Positions 25,720 to 34,938 are shown, counted from the stretch's first letter. The stretch is 61,517 bases of DNA from Cohnella caldifontis (GCF_029360585.1 NZ_JAQZSJ010000025.1:1-61517), one strand, 5' to 3'. Translations and numbers: made by a program. Notes: a model not told the origin generated them from the sequence alone.

Positions 25720-26784
25720 TTGAGCCCATACTGGAGCGACCTCGCGGCTTCCCTGGTGCCTTACGTGCCGGGCGAGCAGCCGAAAGACCGCACATACGTC
25801 AAGCTGAACACGAACGAAAACCCTTATCCGCCGTCCCCCCGCGTGCTCGAAGCGATCCGCGGCGCGGCGAACGGGGACTTGCGCCTGTACCCGGATCCGA
25901 CTTGCAGCGCCCTGATCCGGAAGATCGCCGATTATCACGGCGTCTCGCCGGAGCAAGTGTTCGTCGGGAACGGGTCGGACGAAATTCTGGCGTTCTCGTT
26001 CGCCGCTTTCTTCAATCCGACGGGCGAGCCGGTTTTATTCCCGGACATTACCTACAGCTTCTACAAAGTATATGCCGGACTGTACAACATCCCTTACCGG
26101 ACGGTGCCGCTGGACGACGAGTTCCGCGTGCCGCTGGAAGCGCTGGGCGAGCCGAACGGCGGGGTGATCCTGCCGAATCCGAACGCCCCGACCGCGCGGT
26201 ATGTCGAGACGGAATTATTCCGGGACGTTCTGACGCGGAACCGGAGGAAAGTCGTCATCCTGGACGAAGCCTACATCGATTTCGGCGGGCGTTCGGCGAT
26301 CGGCCTCGTCAACGAATATCCGAACCTGCTGGTCATCCAGACGCTGTCGAAATCCCGTTCGCTGGCCGGGTTGCGCGTCGGCTTCGCCATCGGCCATCCG
26401 GACCTGATCGAAGGGCTGAATCGGGTGAAAAACTCGTTCAACTCGTACACGATCGACCGACTGGCGCTGGCCGGCGCCGCGGCGGCGTTCGAAGACCAAG
26501 CCTATTTCGAGGAGACGACCCGCAAAGTCGTCGCCACGAGAGAGCGGACGGCGGCAATTTTAAAAGAACGGGGCTTCCGCGTGATCGATTCGGCCGCGAA
26601 TTTCCTGTTCGTCTCCCATCCGGAGCGTCAGGCGTCCGACCTATTCGGCGAGCTGAAGCAGCGGGGCGTGCTCGTCCGGTATTTCAACCAACCGAGAATC
26701 GACAATTACTTGCGGGTGAGCATCGGCACCGACGAGGAAATGGATGTTTTCCTTCGGGCCCTGGGAGAGATTCTGAAACGATGA
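25720..26784 (+). CDS. hisC: Histidinol-phosphate aminotransferase
   Basis: This PLP-dependent class I/II aminotransferase of 354 residues has KLNTNENPYPPSP near the N-terminus, LYPDPTCSALI, GNGSDEIL, the ILPNPNAPTA Asn, DEAYIDFGG, and TLSKSRSLAGLRVGFA holding the PLP lysine. The substrate arginine is in NYLRVSIGT. It converts imidazole acetol phosphate to histidinol phosphate in histidine synthesis, and may also serve aromatic amino acids. TTG 25720 (9 nt from GGAAAGG) or TTG 25714 is the start; no ATG fits. The other his genes are not nearby. Its stop overlaps the next ATG. Confidence 0.9.
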   Translation: MSPYWSDLAASLVPYVPGEQPKDRTYVKLNTNENPYPPSPRVLEAIRGAANGDLRLYPDPTCSALIRKIADYHGVSPEQVFVGNGSDEILAFSFAAFFNPTGEPVLFPDITYSFYKVYAGLYNIPYRTVPLDDEFRVPLEALGEPNGGVILPNPNAPTARYVETELFRDVLTRNRRKVVILDEAYIDFGGRSAIGLVNEYPNLLVIQTLSKSRSLAGLRVGFAIGHPDLIEGLNRVKNSFNSYTIDRLALAGAAAAFEDQAYFEETTRKVVATRERTAAILKERGFRVIDSAANFLFVSHPERQASDLFGELKQRGVLVRYFNQPRIDNYLRVSIGTDEEMDVFLRALGEILKR

Positions 26785-27236
26785 GCGACGTTGAAATCAA
26801 AAGAGCAACGCTTGCGGATTTGGACGCCGTGGTCCCGTTATTCGATTCGTACCGTCAATTTTACGGACAGCCTTCCGATCCCGCGGGGGCGCGAGCGTTT
26901 CTGACGGAAAGGCTGAACCGCGGGGAGTCGGCGATTTACCTGGCCGTCGATCGGGAGACGGGCGAAGCCGCCGGCTTCACGCAGCTGTATCCGACGTTCT
27001 CTTCGATATCGATGCGAAACAGTTGGATATTTAACGATTTATACGTGCGGGAGGACCGCAGGGGAAGCGGAACGGGGAGACGGTTGCTGGAAGCGGCCAA
27101 ACGGCATGCGACAGAGACGGGGGCGAAAGGCCTCTCGCTCTCTACGGCAACGGATAACCGGACCGCCCAGAGACTCTATGAATCGTTCGGGTTCCGGCGT
27201 GACACCGCCTTCTATCATTACGATCTTCTGACGTGA
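26781..27236 (+). CDS. GNAT family N-acetyltransferase
   Basis: This 151-residue GNAT protein has the acetyl-CoA loop in IFNDLYVREDRRGSGTGRRLLEAAKRHA and the following ATDNRTAQRLYESFGF. The ATG overlaps the hisC stop, and the PhzF gene follows 14 nt later, so hisC-GNAT-PhzF-YfiT form one operon. The substrate is unknown; the N-terminal part (VEIKRATLADLDAVVPLFDSY) is common to many small-molecule acetyltransferases. Confidence 0.88.
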   Translation: MSDVEIKRATLADLDAVVPLFDSYRQFYGQPSDPAGARAFLTERLNRGESAIYLAVDRETGEAAGFTQLYPTFSSISMRNSWIFNDLYVREDRRGSGTGRRLLEAAKRHATETGAKGLSLSTATDNRTAQRLYESFGFRRDTAFYHYDLLT

Positions 27237-27250
27237 GGGGAGCGAGCGGC

Positions 27251-28066
27251 ATGAATCTGTATTTGGTCGACGCGTTTACCGGCAAGCCGTTCGGCGGCAA
27301 TCCCGCCGGCGTGTGCGTGCTGGACGAACCTGCCGAAGAGGCGTGGATGCAGCGGGTCGCCATGGAGATGAACCAGGCGGAAACCGCGTTCCTGCACCCG
27401 GAAGACGGCGGCTACCGCCTCCGTTGGTTCTCGCCGGTCGCGGAAGTCGACCTGTGCGGCCACGCCACGCTGGCGTCCGCCCATCTCCTGTGGGAACAGG
27501 GGCACGTGCCGGAAAATCGGGACATCCGATTCCGGACGAAGAGCGGGGAGCTAGCCGCAAGCAAGAACGGGGACGGCTGGATCCGGCTGGATTTCCCCCA
27601 AGAGCGGGTGACCGAATGCGAAGCTCCCGCGGGGCTGGCCGAAGCGCTGGGCGTACAACCGGTATTCGTCGGCCGCAATCGGCTCGACGTGTTCGCCGAA
27701 GTGGGATCGGAGGAAGCGCTGATCGGCTTGTCGCCGGATTTCGGGGCGCTCAAACGGGTGGTCACTCCGCGCGGTTTTATCGTGACCAGCCGTTCCGGCG
27801 GAGCCGCGGATTTCGCGTCCCGCTGCTTCTTCCCCGGCATCGGAGTGGACGAAGACCCGGTGACCGGGTCCGCGCATTGCGCGTTAACGCCGTATTGGGC
27901 CGATAAACTCGGCAAGACATCGCTGCGAGCGATTCAGAGGTCGAAGCGGCAAGGCGAATTGAAGCTGACGCTGACGGCGGACCGCGTGTGGATTTACGGG
28001 CAGGCGGTGACCACGCTGCGGGGCGAATGGTTTTCCAAACCAAATGGAGGGAGCAGGGAAGCATGA
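27251..28066 (+). CDS. PhzF family isomerase/epimerase
   Basis: This 271-residue protein has two related half domains of the diaminopimelate-epimerase fold. Family motifs are VDAFTGKPFGGNPAGVC, MNQAETAFL with the catalytic Glu (about 45), EVDLCGHATLASAHLL and GVDEDPVTGSAHCALTPYW. PhzF relatives isomerise phenazine precursors, but most are of unknown substrate, and no phenazine genes are here. ATG 27251 follows GAGGGGAGCG. The stop overlaps the next gene start. Confidence 0.9.
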   Translation: MNLYLVDAFTGKPFGGNPAGVCVLDEPAEEAWMQRVAMEMNQAETAFLHPEDGGYRLRWFSPVAEVDLCGHATLASAHLLWEQGHVPENRDIRFRTKSGELAASKNGDGWIRLDFPQERVTECEAPAGLAEALGVQPVFVGRNRLDVFAEVGSEEALIGLSPDFGALKRVVTPRGFIVTSRSGGAADFASRCFFPGIGVDEDPVTGSAHCALTPYWADKLGKTSLRAIQRSKRQGELKLTLTADRVWIYGQAVTTLRGEWFSKPNGGSREA

Positions 28067-28593
28067 CGAACGATCCGCGTTATCCAATCGGTAAATTCCA
28101 GCATCAAGGCGAAATCAGCGCGGAGCAGCGGGAGGAGTGGATCCGGCAAGTCGAGGAAGCTCCGCAACGGCTCGAGGCCGCGCTCCGGGGATTGACGGAG
28201 GAACAGCTCGATACGCCTTACCGCGAAGGGGGATGGACCGTTCGGCAAGTGGCCCATCATTTGCCGGACAGCCATATGAACTGCTTCATGCGTTTCAAGC
28301 TGGCGTTGACCGAAGACGAGCCGGCCATCAAGCCGTATGACGAGAACGCTTGGGCCATGTTGGCGGATTCGAAGAACGCGCCGGTGGGGCTCGCCGTCGA
28401 TCTGCTCCGCAGCCTGCACCAACGCTGGGCGTTCTTGCTTCGTTCGATGTCCGATTCCGACTTCTCCCGGACGTTCTACCATCCGGCCAACCAAGCGGTG
28501 TCCCGCCTGGACCGCACGCTCGGGACGTACGCTTGGCACGGCCGCCATCACGTTGCCCACATAACCTCGCTCCGCGAACGCAACGGGTGGTAA
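28063..28593 (+). CDS. DinB/YfiT-like putative metal-dependent hydrolase (bacillithiol transferase type)
   Basis: This 176-residue protein matches the YfiT/BstA group of the DinB superfamily: PIGKFQ near the start, GGWTVRQVAHHLPDSHMN with metal-binding His residues, and YAWHGRHHVAHI near the C-terminus supplying two more. YfiT binds a metal through three His, and relatives transfer bacillithiol to electrophiles. It is the last gene of the hisC operon, coupled to PhzF by a 4-nt overlap, and is followed by a terminator. Confidence 0.87.
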   Translation: MTNDPRYPIGKFQHQGEISAEQREEWIRQVEEAPQRLEAALRGLTEEQLDTPYREGGWTVRQVAHHLPDSHMNCFMRFKLALTEDEPAIKPYDENAWAMLADSKNAPVGLAVDLLRSLHQRWAFLLRSMSDSDFSRTFYHPANQAVSRLDRTLGTYAWHGRHHVAHITSLRERNGW

Positions 28594-28614
28594 GCAAGCG
28601 GCAGTCGCAACGGA

Positions 28615-28650
28615 AAAGCTCCCCGACCTTGGGCGAAGGCGGGGAGCTTT
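28615..28650. terminator. Bidirectional terminator
   Basis: AAAGCTCCCCG pairs with CGGGGAGCTTT, with A and T-rich flanks, between the convergent YfiT and EAL genes. Confidence 0.85.
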
Positions 28651-28668
28651 CATTTCGCAGGATTCATC

Positions 28669-30543
28669 TTACGTGCTTAATCCGGAAATCGGAATCGGCG
28701 ACGCTTGCCTCAGGTAAAGCAACAGGTCTTCTTCGGACAGCGGTTTGCTGAACAGGTAGCCTTGGGCGATGTCGCACTTCCATTTTTTCAGCCAATACAG
28801 TTGGTCGTACGATTCCAGTCCTTCGGCCACGATGCCGTACCGCAGCTCGCGGACCCAATCGATGATCGACTTGGTCATCCGGTCGTCCCGGCTGCGCCCG
28901 ATATCCTCGATGAAGCTGCGGTCGATTTTGATCAGATCGAACGGCAAACGCCGCAAGTAGCTGAGCGAAGAGTAGCCGACGCCGAAATCGTCCAATGCCA
29001 GCCGGATGTTCCGTTCTTTCAAACGCCGCATCTGTTCGGCCGCCCTCTCGAACGATTGGACCATCGTGCTCTCCGTCAGCTCAAGCTCCAGCAAATCGCT
29101 GTTCAGGCCGCTCTCTTCCAGGATGGCGAATACTTTGTCGGGGAAATCGGGTTCCAGCAGCTGAACGGTGGAGACATTTACGGCCATCGTAACGCTGGCG
29201 TCGTTGAGCCTCAGCCGTATCGCCATCCGGCAAGCCGTTCGGAGCACCCATTCGCCGATCGCGATGATTTGGCGGCTGTTCTCGGCCATCGGGATGAACT
29301 CGGCGGGGGAGACCAGTCCCCAATCCGGATGGTGCCAGCGGATGAGCGCTTCGAAACCGCGGAGCTTGCCGGAATCCAGCTCGTATTGGGGCTGGTAATG
29401 CAGCTGGAATTGACCGCGCTCCAAAGCCAGGCCCAAGTCTTTCTCCAGGCTCGTGCGGTAGCGGAGTTGCTCGGCCAGGCGGCTCTCGTAGGGAACGGTC
29501 TGGTCGGAGCCGCTGTCCATGGCGTGGCGCAGGGCGGTTTCCGCCTGCAGCAGCAGCTCCTCCAAAGTGGCCGTTCCCCCTTCGAAGACGGCAAGGCCGG
29601 TGCTGAACGTCGGCCGATAAGGCACGTCCTCCAGCCGGTAAGGTTCGGCCAGCTGTTTCTTGACGTCGACGATCCAGATCAACGTTTGCAGCATGTCGTA
29701 GCCCGGGAGAAACACGAGAAAATCGCGTCCGTTGTATCGGCTGACGGAGCCTCCTGCCGGAACTTGCCGGGAGAGGCGGCTGCCGCATTCCCGCAACAGC
29801 TCGTTGCCGACCTGGACGCCATGCAGATCGTTCACGGAGCGCAGCCGCTCGAGATTCAGGATCACGAAGGAGAAGGGCTGTCCTTTGCGGATCCAGCGCC
29901 GCCATTTGCCGGTCAGCCGTTCGGATCGGGGGAGCCTGGTGACCCTGTCGAACATCGCGTCCCGGTATTGGATCCATTCCACGGTCATGAAATAATAGAA
30001 CAAGAGCGCCGCCAGGGGATAGAGCACGAGCAAAGGCAACGCGAAATGCCGAAGCAGTTCGTCCCGAACGGGCTTCGTAAAAAAGGCCGTCATGGCCAAT
30101 TGGAGCGCCGCGACCCACAAGCCGAACAGGAACGGCACGCGCCAGGACAAACGAAGACGATCGTCGTTCTGCCTGAATTTGACGTGAACGATAGCGCCGG
30201 TCGCCGCAGCCGCCGTTATGCACAACAGTCCGGGCAGCATGCCGCTGCCGCCGAGCATAACGCGGTAAACGCCGACGATGGCGGCGGCAAGGACTCCTCC
30301 GGCCGGACCTCCGAGCAAACCGGCCATTCCGGCCAAGACGGCTTTCAGATCGACGGTGATGCCGTCTCCGGCGCGGATCGGCATGATCATCGACAACAAG
30401 CCGGAAATGCCGAACAACAGACCGATGGCGGCCTTGCGGCGACGAGGTTTGATATTGGCTATGTAAGGGTACAGCCGATTGACCAACAGGATAAAGACGA
30501 AAATATTGGCCGTGTTCTGCAATAGATCGGACATATGCGTCAT
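28669..30543 (-). CDS. Membrane EAL-domain protein with degenerate GGDEF (c-di-GMP phosphodiesterase)
   Basis: This 624-residue protein has about six N-terminal membrane helices of the 5TM-5TMR_LYT type (KAVLAGMAGLLGGPAGGVLAAAIVG), then a GGDEF-like domain whose active-site motif reads YNGRDF. A C-terminal EAL domain has intact GFEALIRW, NVST, ELTEST, LDDFGVGYSS, KIDRSFI and AEGLES. It probably degrades cyclic di-GMP, with the GGDEF remnant as a regulatory GTP-binding domain. The start at 30543 is 10 nt after GGAGGG; ATG 30561 overlaps that site. Confidence 0.9.
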   Translation of the reverse strand: MTHMSDLLQNTANIFVFILLVNRLYPYIANIKPRRRKAAIGLLFGISGLLSMIMPIRAGDGITVDLKAVLAGMAGLLGGPAGGVLAAAIVGVYRVMLGGSGMLPGLLCITAAAATGAIVHVKFRQNDDRLRLSWRVPFLFGLWVAALQLAMTAFFTKPVRDELLRHFALPLLVLYPLAALLFYYFMTVEWIQYRDAMFDRVTRLPRSERLTGKWRRWIRKGQPFSFVILNLERLRSVNDLHGVQVGNELLRECGSRLSRQVPAGGSVSRYNGRDFLVFLPGYDMLQTLIWIVDVKKQLAEPYRLEDVPYRPTFSTGLAVFEGGTATLEELLLQAETALRHAMDSGSDQTVPYESRLAEQLRYRTSLEKDLGLALERGQFQLHYQPQYELDSGKLRGFEALIRWHHPDWGLVSPAEFIPMAENSRQIIAIGEWVLRTACRMAIRLRLNDASVTMAVNVSTVQLLEPDFPDKVFAILEESGLNSDLLELELTESTMVQSFERAAEQMRRLKERNIRLALDDFGVGYSSLSYLRRLPFDLIKIDRSFIEDIGRSRDDRMTKSIIDWVRELRYGIVAEGLESYDQLYWLKKWKCDIAQGYLFSKPLSEEDLLLYLRQASPIPISGLST

Positions 30544-30810
30544 GCCGTCTTTTCCCTCCACACTAAGGAAGCGTCAGTCGTGATCGATCATACAGGGCTG
30601 TATATGGCGCGGAGAGAAATCGCGAGTCCGGGAATTCCGTAGGATCCGTTCAACCTTCATGCTCATTATAGCTTGTCGAAATCTGTACGTCTAACCCCTT
30701 TTTTGTCGAAAAAAAGCATGTTTTCGGAAAGTTTTCATCCGAAACGGGAATCCGTGAACGGATCCGCCGGGCGTGGTACAATGAAAATCAACTGGACGGG
30801 AGGGCGGCGG

Positions 30811-31797
30811 ATGGGAGAAAGAAGCGGAATCAGAGGAAGGTTCGCGCCCACGCCTTCCGGTCTTCTGCACGTAGGCAATGCGGGAACCGCGCTGCTGGCT
30901 TGGCTGCAGGTCCGCTCCCGCGGCGGGGAAATCGCGATGCGGATCGAAGATTTGGACGCTCCCCGCTGCAAGCCGGAGTGGGCGGTCCGGGCGATGGAGG
31001 ATCTGAGGTGGCTGGGGCTCGACTGGGATGAAGGCCCGGATATCGGCGGGCCCCGCGGGCCTTATGAGCAAAGCCGGCGCGGTACCTTGTACGATGCGGC
31101 GCTGGGCGTGCTGGAACGGCAAGGGTATCTGTACCCTTGCTACTGCAGCCGCGCGGATCTGCTGTCGCTGGCGGGCGCTCCGCACGGACTCGCTTCGGAA
31201 GGAGCCGCTTACCCCGGCACTTGCCGAGGGCTCAGCGAAGCGGAGCGCTTCGAGCGCGCCGCAGCGAAAACGCCGTCGCAGCGCTTCGCGATGCCGGACA
31301 AGCCGGTCGCGTTCGCCGACGGCATCGCGGGGGAAGTCGTTTATCCCGCCGGAGCCGGCGGGGATTTCGTGGTGAAACGGGCCGACGGCATTATCGGTTA
31401 CCAACTGGCGGTGACCGTGGATGACGGAGAGATGGGCATCACCCACGTGCTGCGGGGCTGGGACCTGCTCGACTCCACGCCGCGGCAGCTGCTGCTCGCC
31501 GAAGCGCTGGGGTATCCGCCGCCGAAGTATTCGCACGCGCCGCTGATGCTGGGGCCGGACGGCAACCGCTTGGCGAAGCGGCACGGGGATATCGCGGTTT
31601 CGGCGCTGCGGGAATCCGGCATCCGGCCGGAAGGGCTGATCGGGCTGCTGGCTTGGCTGTACGGCCTGTCGGACCGGCCGGAACCGGCGAGCGCGTCCGA
31701 GCTGATCCCGCTTTTCCGGGAAGAGCTCATCCCCCATGGATCCGTAAGGCTTCCGGACGATTGGCGGGCGATTTGCGAAGCTCGATCGCGTCGTTAA
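30811..31797 (+). CDS. gluQRS: Glutamyl-Q tRNA(Asp) synthetase
   Basis: This 328-residue truncated glutamyl-tRNA synthetase paralogue lacks the anticodon-binding domain. [15 protein letters not shown] contains the HIGH-type motif, [10 protein letters not shown] the substrate-binding site, CYCSR plus the downstream Tyr and Cys the zinc site, and LAKRHGD the KMSKS-type loop. GluQ-RS attaches glutamate to queuosine in the tRNA-Asp anticodon. The start ATG 30811 follows GGGAGGGCGG. The TACAAT at 30776-30781 may be its -10 element. Confidence 0.92.
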   Translation: MGERSGIRGRFAPTPSGLLHVGNAGTALLAWLQVRSRGGEIAMRIEDLDAPRCKPEWAVRAMEDLRWLGLDWDEGPDIGGPRGPYEQSRRGTLYDAALGVLERQGYLYPCYCSRADLLSLAGAPHGLASEGAAYPGTCRGLSEAERFERAAAKTPSQRFAMPDKPVAFADGIAGEVVYPAGAGGDFVVKRADGIIGYQLAVTVDDGEMGITHVLRGWDLLDSTPRQLLLAEALGYPPPKYSHAPLMLGPDGNRLAKRHGDIAVSALRESGIRPEGLIGLLAWLYGLSDRPEPASASELIPLFREELIPHGSVRLPDDWRAICEARSRR

Positions 31798-31839
31798 GGT
31801 ACGGCTTCAAACGCAGATAGATAAAGGAGAGAACCGCTG

Positions 31840-32448
31840 ATGGAAGTTTGGAACAACGATCGGCTTTCGGGACAAATCGCGTTCATCAAGGAAATCGACA
31901 AGCTGAAAGGCGTGCTCCGGCAGACGCTGATCATGGACGGCAGCCGCCGCGAGAACACGGCGGAGCACAGTTGGAATATCGCGGTGTTCGCCATGCTGAT
32001 GCACGAGTATACCGAATCGCCTCGGCCGGACTTGAACCGGGTGATCCGCATGCTGCTTCTCCATGATATCGTCGAAGTGGACGCGGGCGATACGTTTGCC
32101 TATGACACCGTAGGGTACGAAGATAAAGAGGAAAGGGAGCTCGCGGCGGCAAACCGGCTGTTCGGCTTGCTGCCGGAGGACCAGAGGGAAGAGTGGATGG
32201 GGCTGTGGCGGGAATTCGAAGATGTCGCGACCCCGGAGTCGCGGTACGCGAACGCGATCGACCGGCTGCTGCCGCTGCTGCACAATTATTATACCGGCGG
32301 GAACAGCTGGGTCCGGCACGGCATCGTGCGTTCGCAGGTGATCCGCCGCATCGCGCCGGTCGAAACGATCGCGCCGGCGTTGTGGAGCTTCGCGATGGAG
32401 CTGCTGGACCGCGCGGTGAAGCAGGGGATTTTGAAAGAAGACGAATAA
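31840..32448 (+). CDS. HD-domain hydrolase (YfbR/HDDC2-like)
   Basis: This 202-residue HD phosphohydrolase has the metal ligands in NTAEHSWNIAV (His, about 43), LLLHDIVEVDAGD (HD, about 75) and ANAIDRLLPLL (Asp). The order H...HD...D matches the 5'-deoxynucleotidase-like YfbR/HDDC2 group, which dephosphorylates dNMPs. It lies 42 nt downstream of gluQRS and 18 nt before the acetyltransferase, so it is probably in one operon with both. Confidence 0.88.
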   Translation: MEVWNNDRLSGQIAFIKEIDKLKGVLRQTLIMDGSRRENTAEHSWNIAVFAMLMHEYTESPRPDLNRVIRMLLLHDIVEVDAGDTFAYDTVGYEDKEERELAAANRLFGLLPEDQREEWMGLWREFEDVATPESRYANAIDRLLPLLHNYYTGGNSWVRHGIVRSQVIRRIAPVETIAPALWSFAMELLDRAVKQGILKEDE

Positions 32449-32466
32449 GGGAAGGGGAACTGATCG

Positions 32467-33024
32467 ATGCCGAGACTGCGCGGCGACCGAATCCTGCTGC
32501 GGGAATACCGGGCGGACGACCTTGAACCGATGCGGCGTTGGGTGAACGATCCGGATATCGTATGCCATCTGTCGGACATTTTCCTGTACCCGCATCCCTT
32601 GCAGGCTTCGGAGCAGTTCCTGGAAGAGATGCTGGAGGGCGGTTCCGACAGCCGCGGCTTCGTGATCGCCGATCCCGCGACGGAAGCGTACATCGGGCAG
32701 GTCAATCTCGACCGGATCGATTGGAAGAACCGCGTCGGCTTCATCGGCATCGTCATCGGGGAAAAGCACCTGCTGGGTCAGGGCATCGGCACCGAAGCGC
32801 TGAAGATGATGGTGAAATTCGCTTTCGAGGAGCTCAATCTGAACCGGCTGGAACTGGAAGTCTACGATTTCAACGAACGGGCGCTGCGATGCTATCTCGC
32901 CTGCGGTTTCCGCGAGGAAGGCCGGCTGCGGGCCAGGCAGTTCAAAAACGGCCGTTACGTGGACGTCATCGTCATGGGGCTGCTGCGGTCGGACTGGCTG
33001 GCGGCGAACGGTTATTGGGAGTAA
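32467..33024 (+). CDS. GNAT family N-acetyltransferase, RimJ/RimL/SpeG type
   Basis: This 185-residue protein begins LRGDRILLREYRADDLEPMRRWVNDP, typical of RimJ/RimL-like GNATs. It has the acetyl-CoA loop in GIVIGEKHLLGQGIGTEALKMM, followed by LNLNRLELEVYDFNERALRCYLACGFREEGR. Relatives acetylate ribosomal protein N-termini, spermidine or antibiotics; the substrate here is unknown. The ATG follows AGGGGAACTG. It is close to the thioesterase gene and likely co-transcribed. Confidence 0.88.
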   Translation: MPRLRGDRILLREYRADDLEPMRRWVNDPDIVCHLSDIFLYPHPLQASEQFLEEMLEGGSDSRGFVIADPATEAYIGQVNLDRIDWKNRVGFIGIVIGEKHLLGQGIGTEALKMMVKFAFEELNLNRLELEVYDFNERALRCYLACGFREEGRLRARQFKNGRYVDVIVMGLLRSDWLAANGYWE

Positions 33025-33048
33025 GTACGAGAAGAGGAGTCAGGCAGA

Positions 33049-33480
33049 ATGGAGCAAGAGCAACCAAACTTCGAAATGTTCATGGTGAAGGACCGGGAGC
33101 ATTACGAGAATACGATGTTCGGGGCGCTCGGCATGCGTTTGATCGAAATCACGCCCGACCGCGTAGTGGCGACCATGCCGGTGGGCCCGGCGACCCGGCA
33201 ATATTTCGGCATCCTCCACGGCGGCGCCTCGGTCGCCCTGGCGGAAACCGTCGCCAGCGTCGGCACGTACCATCTGATCGACAAAGAGACCCAGGCTGCC
33301 GTAGGGATGGAGATCAACGCCAACCACCTCCGCAGCAAGAAAGACGGCGTCGTGACGGCGACCGCCACGCCGTTCCATAAAGGGCGGACCACCATGGTAT
33401 GGGATATTCGGATCACCGACGAGGAGAACCGGCTGATCTGCATTTCCCGGTGCACCGTCGCGATCGTCCCGAAGCGGTAA
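33049..33480 (+). CDS. PaaI-type hotdog-fold thioesterase
   Basis: This 143-residue single hotdog domain has the PaaI-type motif YFGILHGGASVALAETVASVG with the catalytic Asn/Gly and Glu region, then GMEINANHLRSKKDGVVTATATPFHKGRTTMVWDI. It should hydrolyse an acyl-CoA thioester, with the substrate undetermined. It is the last gene of the gluQRS-HD-GNAT-thioesterase run; the next gene has its own sigma-type promoter. Confidence 0.9.
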   Translation: MEQEQPNFEMFMVKDREHYENTMFGALGMRLIEITPDRVVATMPVGPATRQYFGILHGGASVALAETVASVGTYHLIDKETQAAVGMEINANHLRSKKDGVVTATATPFHKGRTTMVWDIRITDEENRLICISRCTVAIVPKR

Positions 33481-33514
33481 GGGATGCTTCATTTGGCACG
33501 GACCTAGATGTCCC

Positions 33515-33541
33515 CGTCACGAATCGGAGGGCTGATCTGTC
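33515..33541 (+). promoter_or_regulatory. Putative ECF41 promoter upstream of the sigma factor
   Basis: CGTCACG (33515-33521) is followed after 16 bp by TGTC (33538-33541). The same CGTCAC-N17-TGTC arrangement precedes the facing carboxymuconolactone decarboxylase gene. It resembles the TGTCACA/CGTC promoters known for ECF41 sigma factors, which fits autoregulation. Confidence 0.55.
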
Positions 33542-33580
33542 TATACTCTGCACGGATCGAGCGAAAAAGGGAGGTCCTCC

Positions 33581-34528
33581 ATGATCACGGAACAAGCGTA
33601 TACGGAATACAAACCGATGCTGTTCGGTTTGGCTTACCGCATGCTGGGCAGCGCGGCCGACGCGGAAGACGTCGTGCAGGACGTGTTCGCCCGGATGCTG
33701 AGGATGGAAGCGGACCAAGTGCGGAACGAAAAAGCATATTTGGCGAAAATGACCGTTAACCGCAGCCTCAATTTGCTGCGTTCGGCGCGGCGTTTGCGGG
33801 AAACGTATGTCGGCCCTTGGCTGCCGGAGCCGCTTCCGGACCATGCTCCGGACGTCGCCAAGGATCCGGCGGAGCGCAAGGAAGAGCTGGGGTACGCGTA
33901 TCTCGTAATGCTGCAGGAATTGACGCCTACGGAGCGCGCCGTATTCATCCTGAAGGAATCGCTCGGGTTCGACTACCGGGAAATCGCCGGGATGCTCGGC
34001 AGAACGGAAACGGGCTGCCGCAAGGCGTTCAGCCGGGCCAAGCAAAAGACGGAAGGACGTTTGCCGTCCGCGGCGATGGAGGTTCGCCACGCGGAATCGA
34101 GGGAACGGTTTGTCGAAGCGTTCTTGCAGGCAACGGATACGGGAAGGTTCGAACCGCTCGTTGCCTTGCTGTTGAACGAGGTTCGGCTGGTGTCGGACGG
34201 CGGAGGCAAGGTCAGGGCGGCGCTCAATCCGATTGTCGGGGCGGACCGGGTGCGCGCCTTCTTCAAAGGGCTTGCGGCCAAAGGCCGATTCCGCAACGGT
34301 TTCCGGCGCGTCCGCATCGGCGGCGAAACGGCATTGGTGATGGAAAACGAGGGCCGCGTCGAAATCGCGGTATGCTTGGAGTGGGAGCCGGGCGGCTCCC
34401 GCGTCCAAACGATCTACATGATGCTGAATCCCGACAAATTGCGGAGCTTAACCGAAGCAGCCGGGGAACATTCCCGTTCCGACCCCGAGCCGGTTCCACG
34501 CGTTAATGGCGTTAATCGCCATCAATAG
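33581..34528 (+). CDS. ECF41 (SigJ)-type sigma factor with SnoaL-like C-terminal domain
   Basis: This 315-residue protein has sigma region 2 (YKPMLFGLAYRMLGSAADAEDVVQDVFARM), region 4 (ELTPTERAVFILKESLGFDYREIAGMLGRTETGCRKAFSRAKQ) and a C-terminal extension of about 130 residues with the NTF2/SnoaL-like fold (VEAFLQATDTGRFEPLVALL, NPIVGADRVRAFFKGL). This is the ECF41 architecture, in which the extension replaces an anti-sigma factor. ECF41 genes sit next to a carboxymuconolactone decarboxylase, oxidoreductase or epimerase gene, exactly as here. The coding end overlaps that convergent neighbour by 81 nt. Confidence 0.92.
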   Translation: MITEQAYTEYKPMLFGLAYRMLGSAADAEDVVQDVFARMLRMEADQVRNEKAYLAKMTVNRSLNLLRSARRLRETYVGPWLPEPLPDHAPDVAKDPAERKEELGYAYLVMLQELTPTERAVFILKESLGFDYREIAGMLGRTETGCRKAFSRAKQKTEGRLPSAAMEVRHAESRERFVEAFLQATDTGRFEPLVALLLNEVRLVSDGGGKVRAALNPIVGADRVRAFFKGLAAKGRFRNGFRRVRIGGETALVMENEGRVEIAVCLEWEPGGSRVQTIYMMLNPDKLRSLTEAAGEHSRSDPEPVPRVNGVNRHQ

Positions 34529-34900
34529 GTCGACGTATCCTTTCTCGTCGAAATACGTCCTTACCCGTTCGTACACTTCGTCGGGAATCCCGTCTTCCGG
34601 GAGCTTCGTCGCGTATTCGGTCAGTTCGAGCGCGGCGCGTTCCTCCGGGGTATAGATCGGGACTTCCCGCCACACCGGCAACATGAGGATGCGGTCCATG
34701 CTTTCGCCTATTTTCATGAAATCTTTGGCGTGCATGTCGATGCAGTAAGCGCATCCGTTGATTTGCGAGGCGCGGATCTTGATCAATTCGTACAGACGGG
34801 CGTCAAGGCCGCTGTTCCGGATGAATTGTTCCAGACCCAGCATCGCTTTGTACGCTTCCGGATTGGCCGCGCGGTAATTCAGTCGAAGTTTCATTGCCAT
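34448..34900 (-). CDS. Carboxymuconolactone decarboxylase/AhpD-like protein
   Basis: This 150-residue all-helical protein has the CxxC-type active site in INGCAYCIDMHAKDFMKIG (AhpD-like), and the C-terminal AINAWNRLGVGTG typical of the group. AhpD-like proteins act as disulfide reductases or peroxidases against oxidative stress. It is the expected genomic partner and target of the ECF41 sigma factor encoded convergently. The start at 34900 follows AAAGGAGCGT; ATG 34894 is also possible. A putative ECF41 promoter lies 39 nt upstream. Confidence 0.9.
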   Translation of the reverse strand: MAMKLRLNYRAANPEAYKAMLGLEQFIRNSGLDARLYELIKIRASQINGCAYCIDMHAKDFMKIGESMDRILMLPVWREVPIYTPEERAALELTEYATKLPEDGIPDEVYERVRTYFDEKGYVDLLMAINAINAWNRLGVGTGMFPGCFG

Positions 34901-34938
34901 ACGCTCCTTTAGGTTTCGTTTTTGGCTTGCATGGATAA

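Noticed and set aside
28705..30525. Plus-strand open frame of 606 codons opposite the EAL protein
   Set aside because: No ribosome site or domain. The minus strand encodes a full EAL-domain protein with all motifs.
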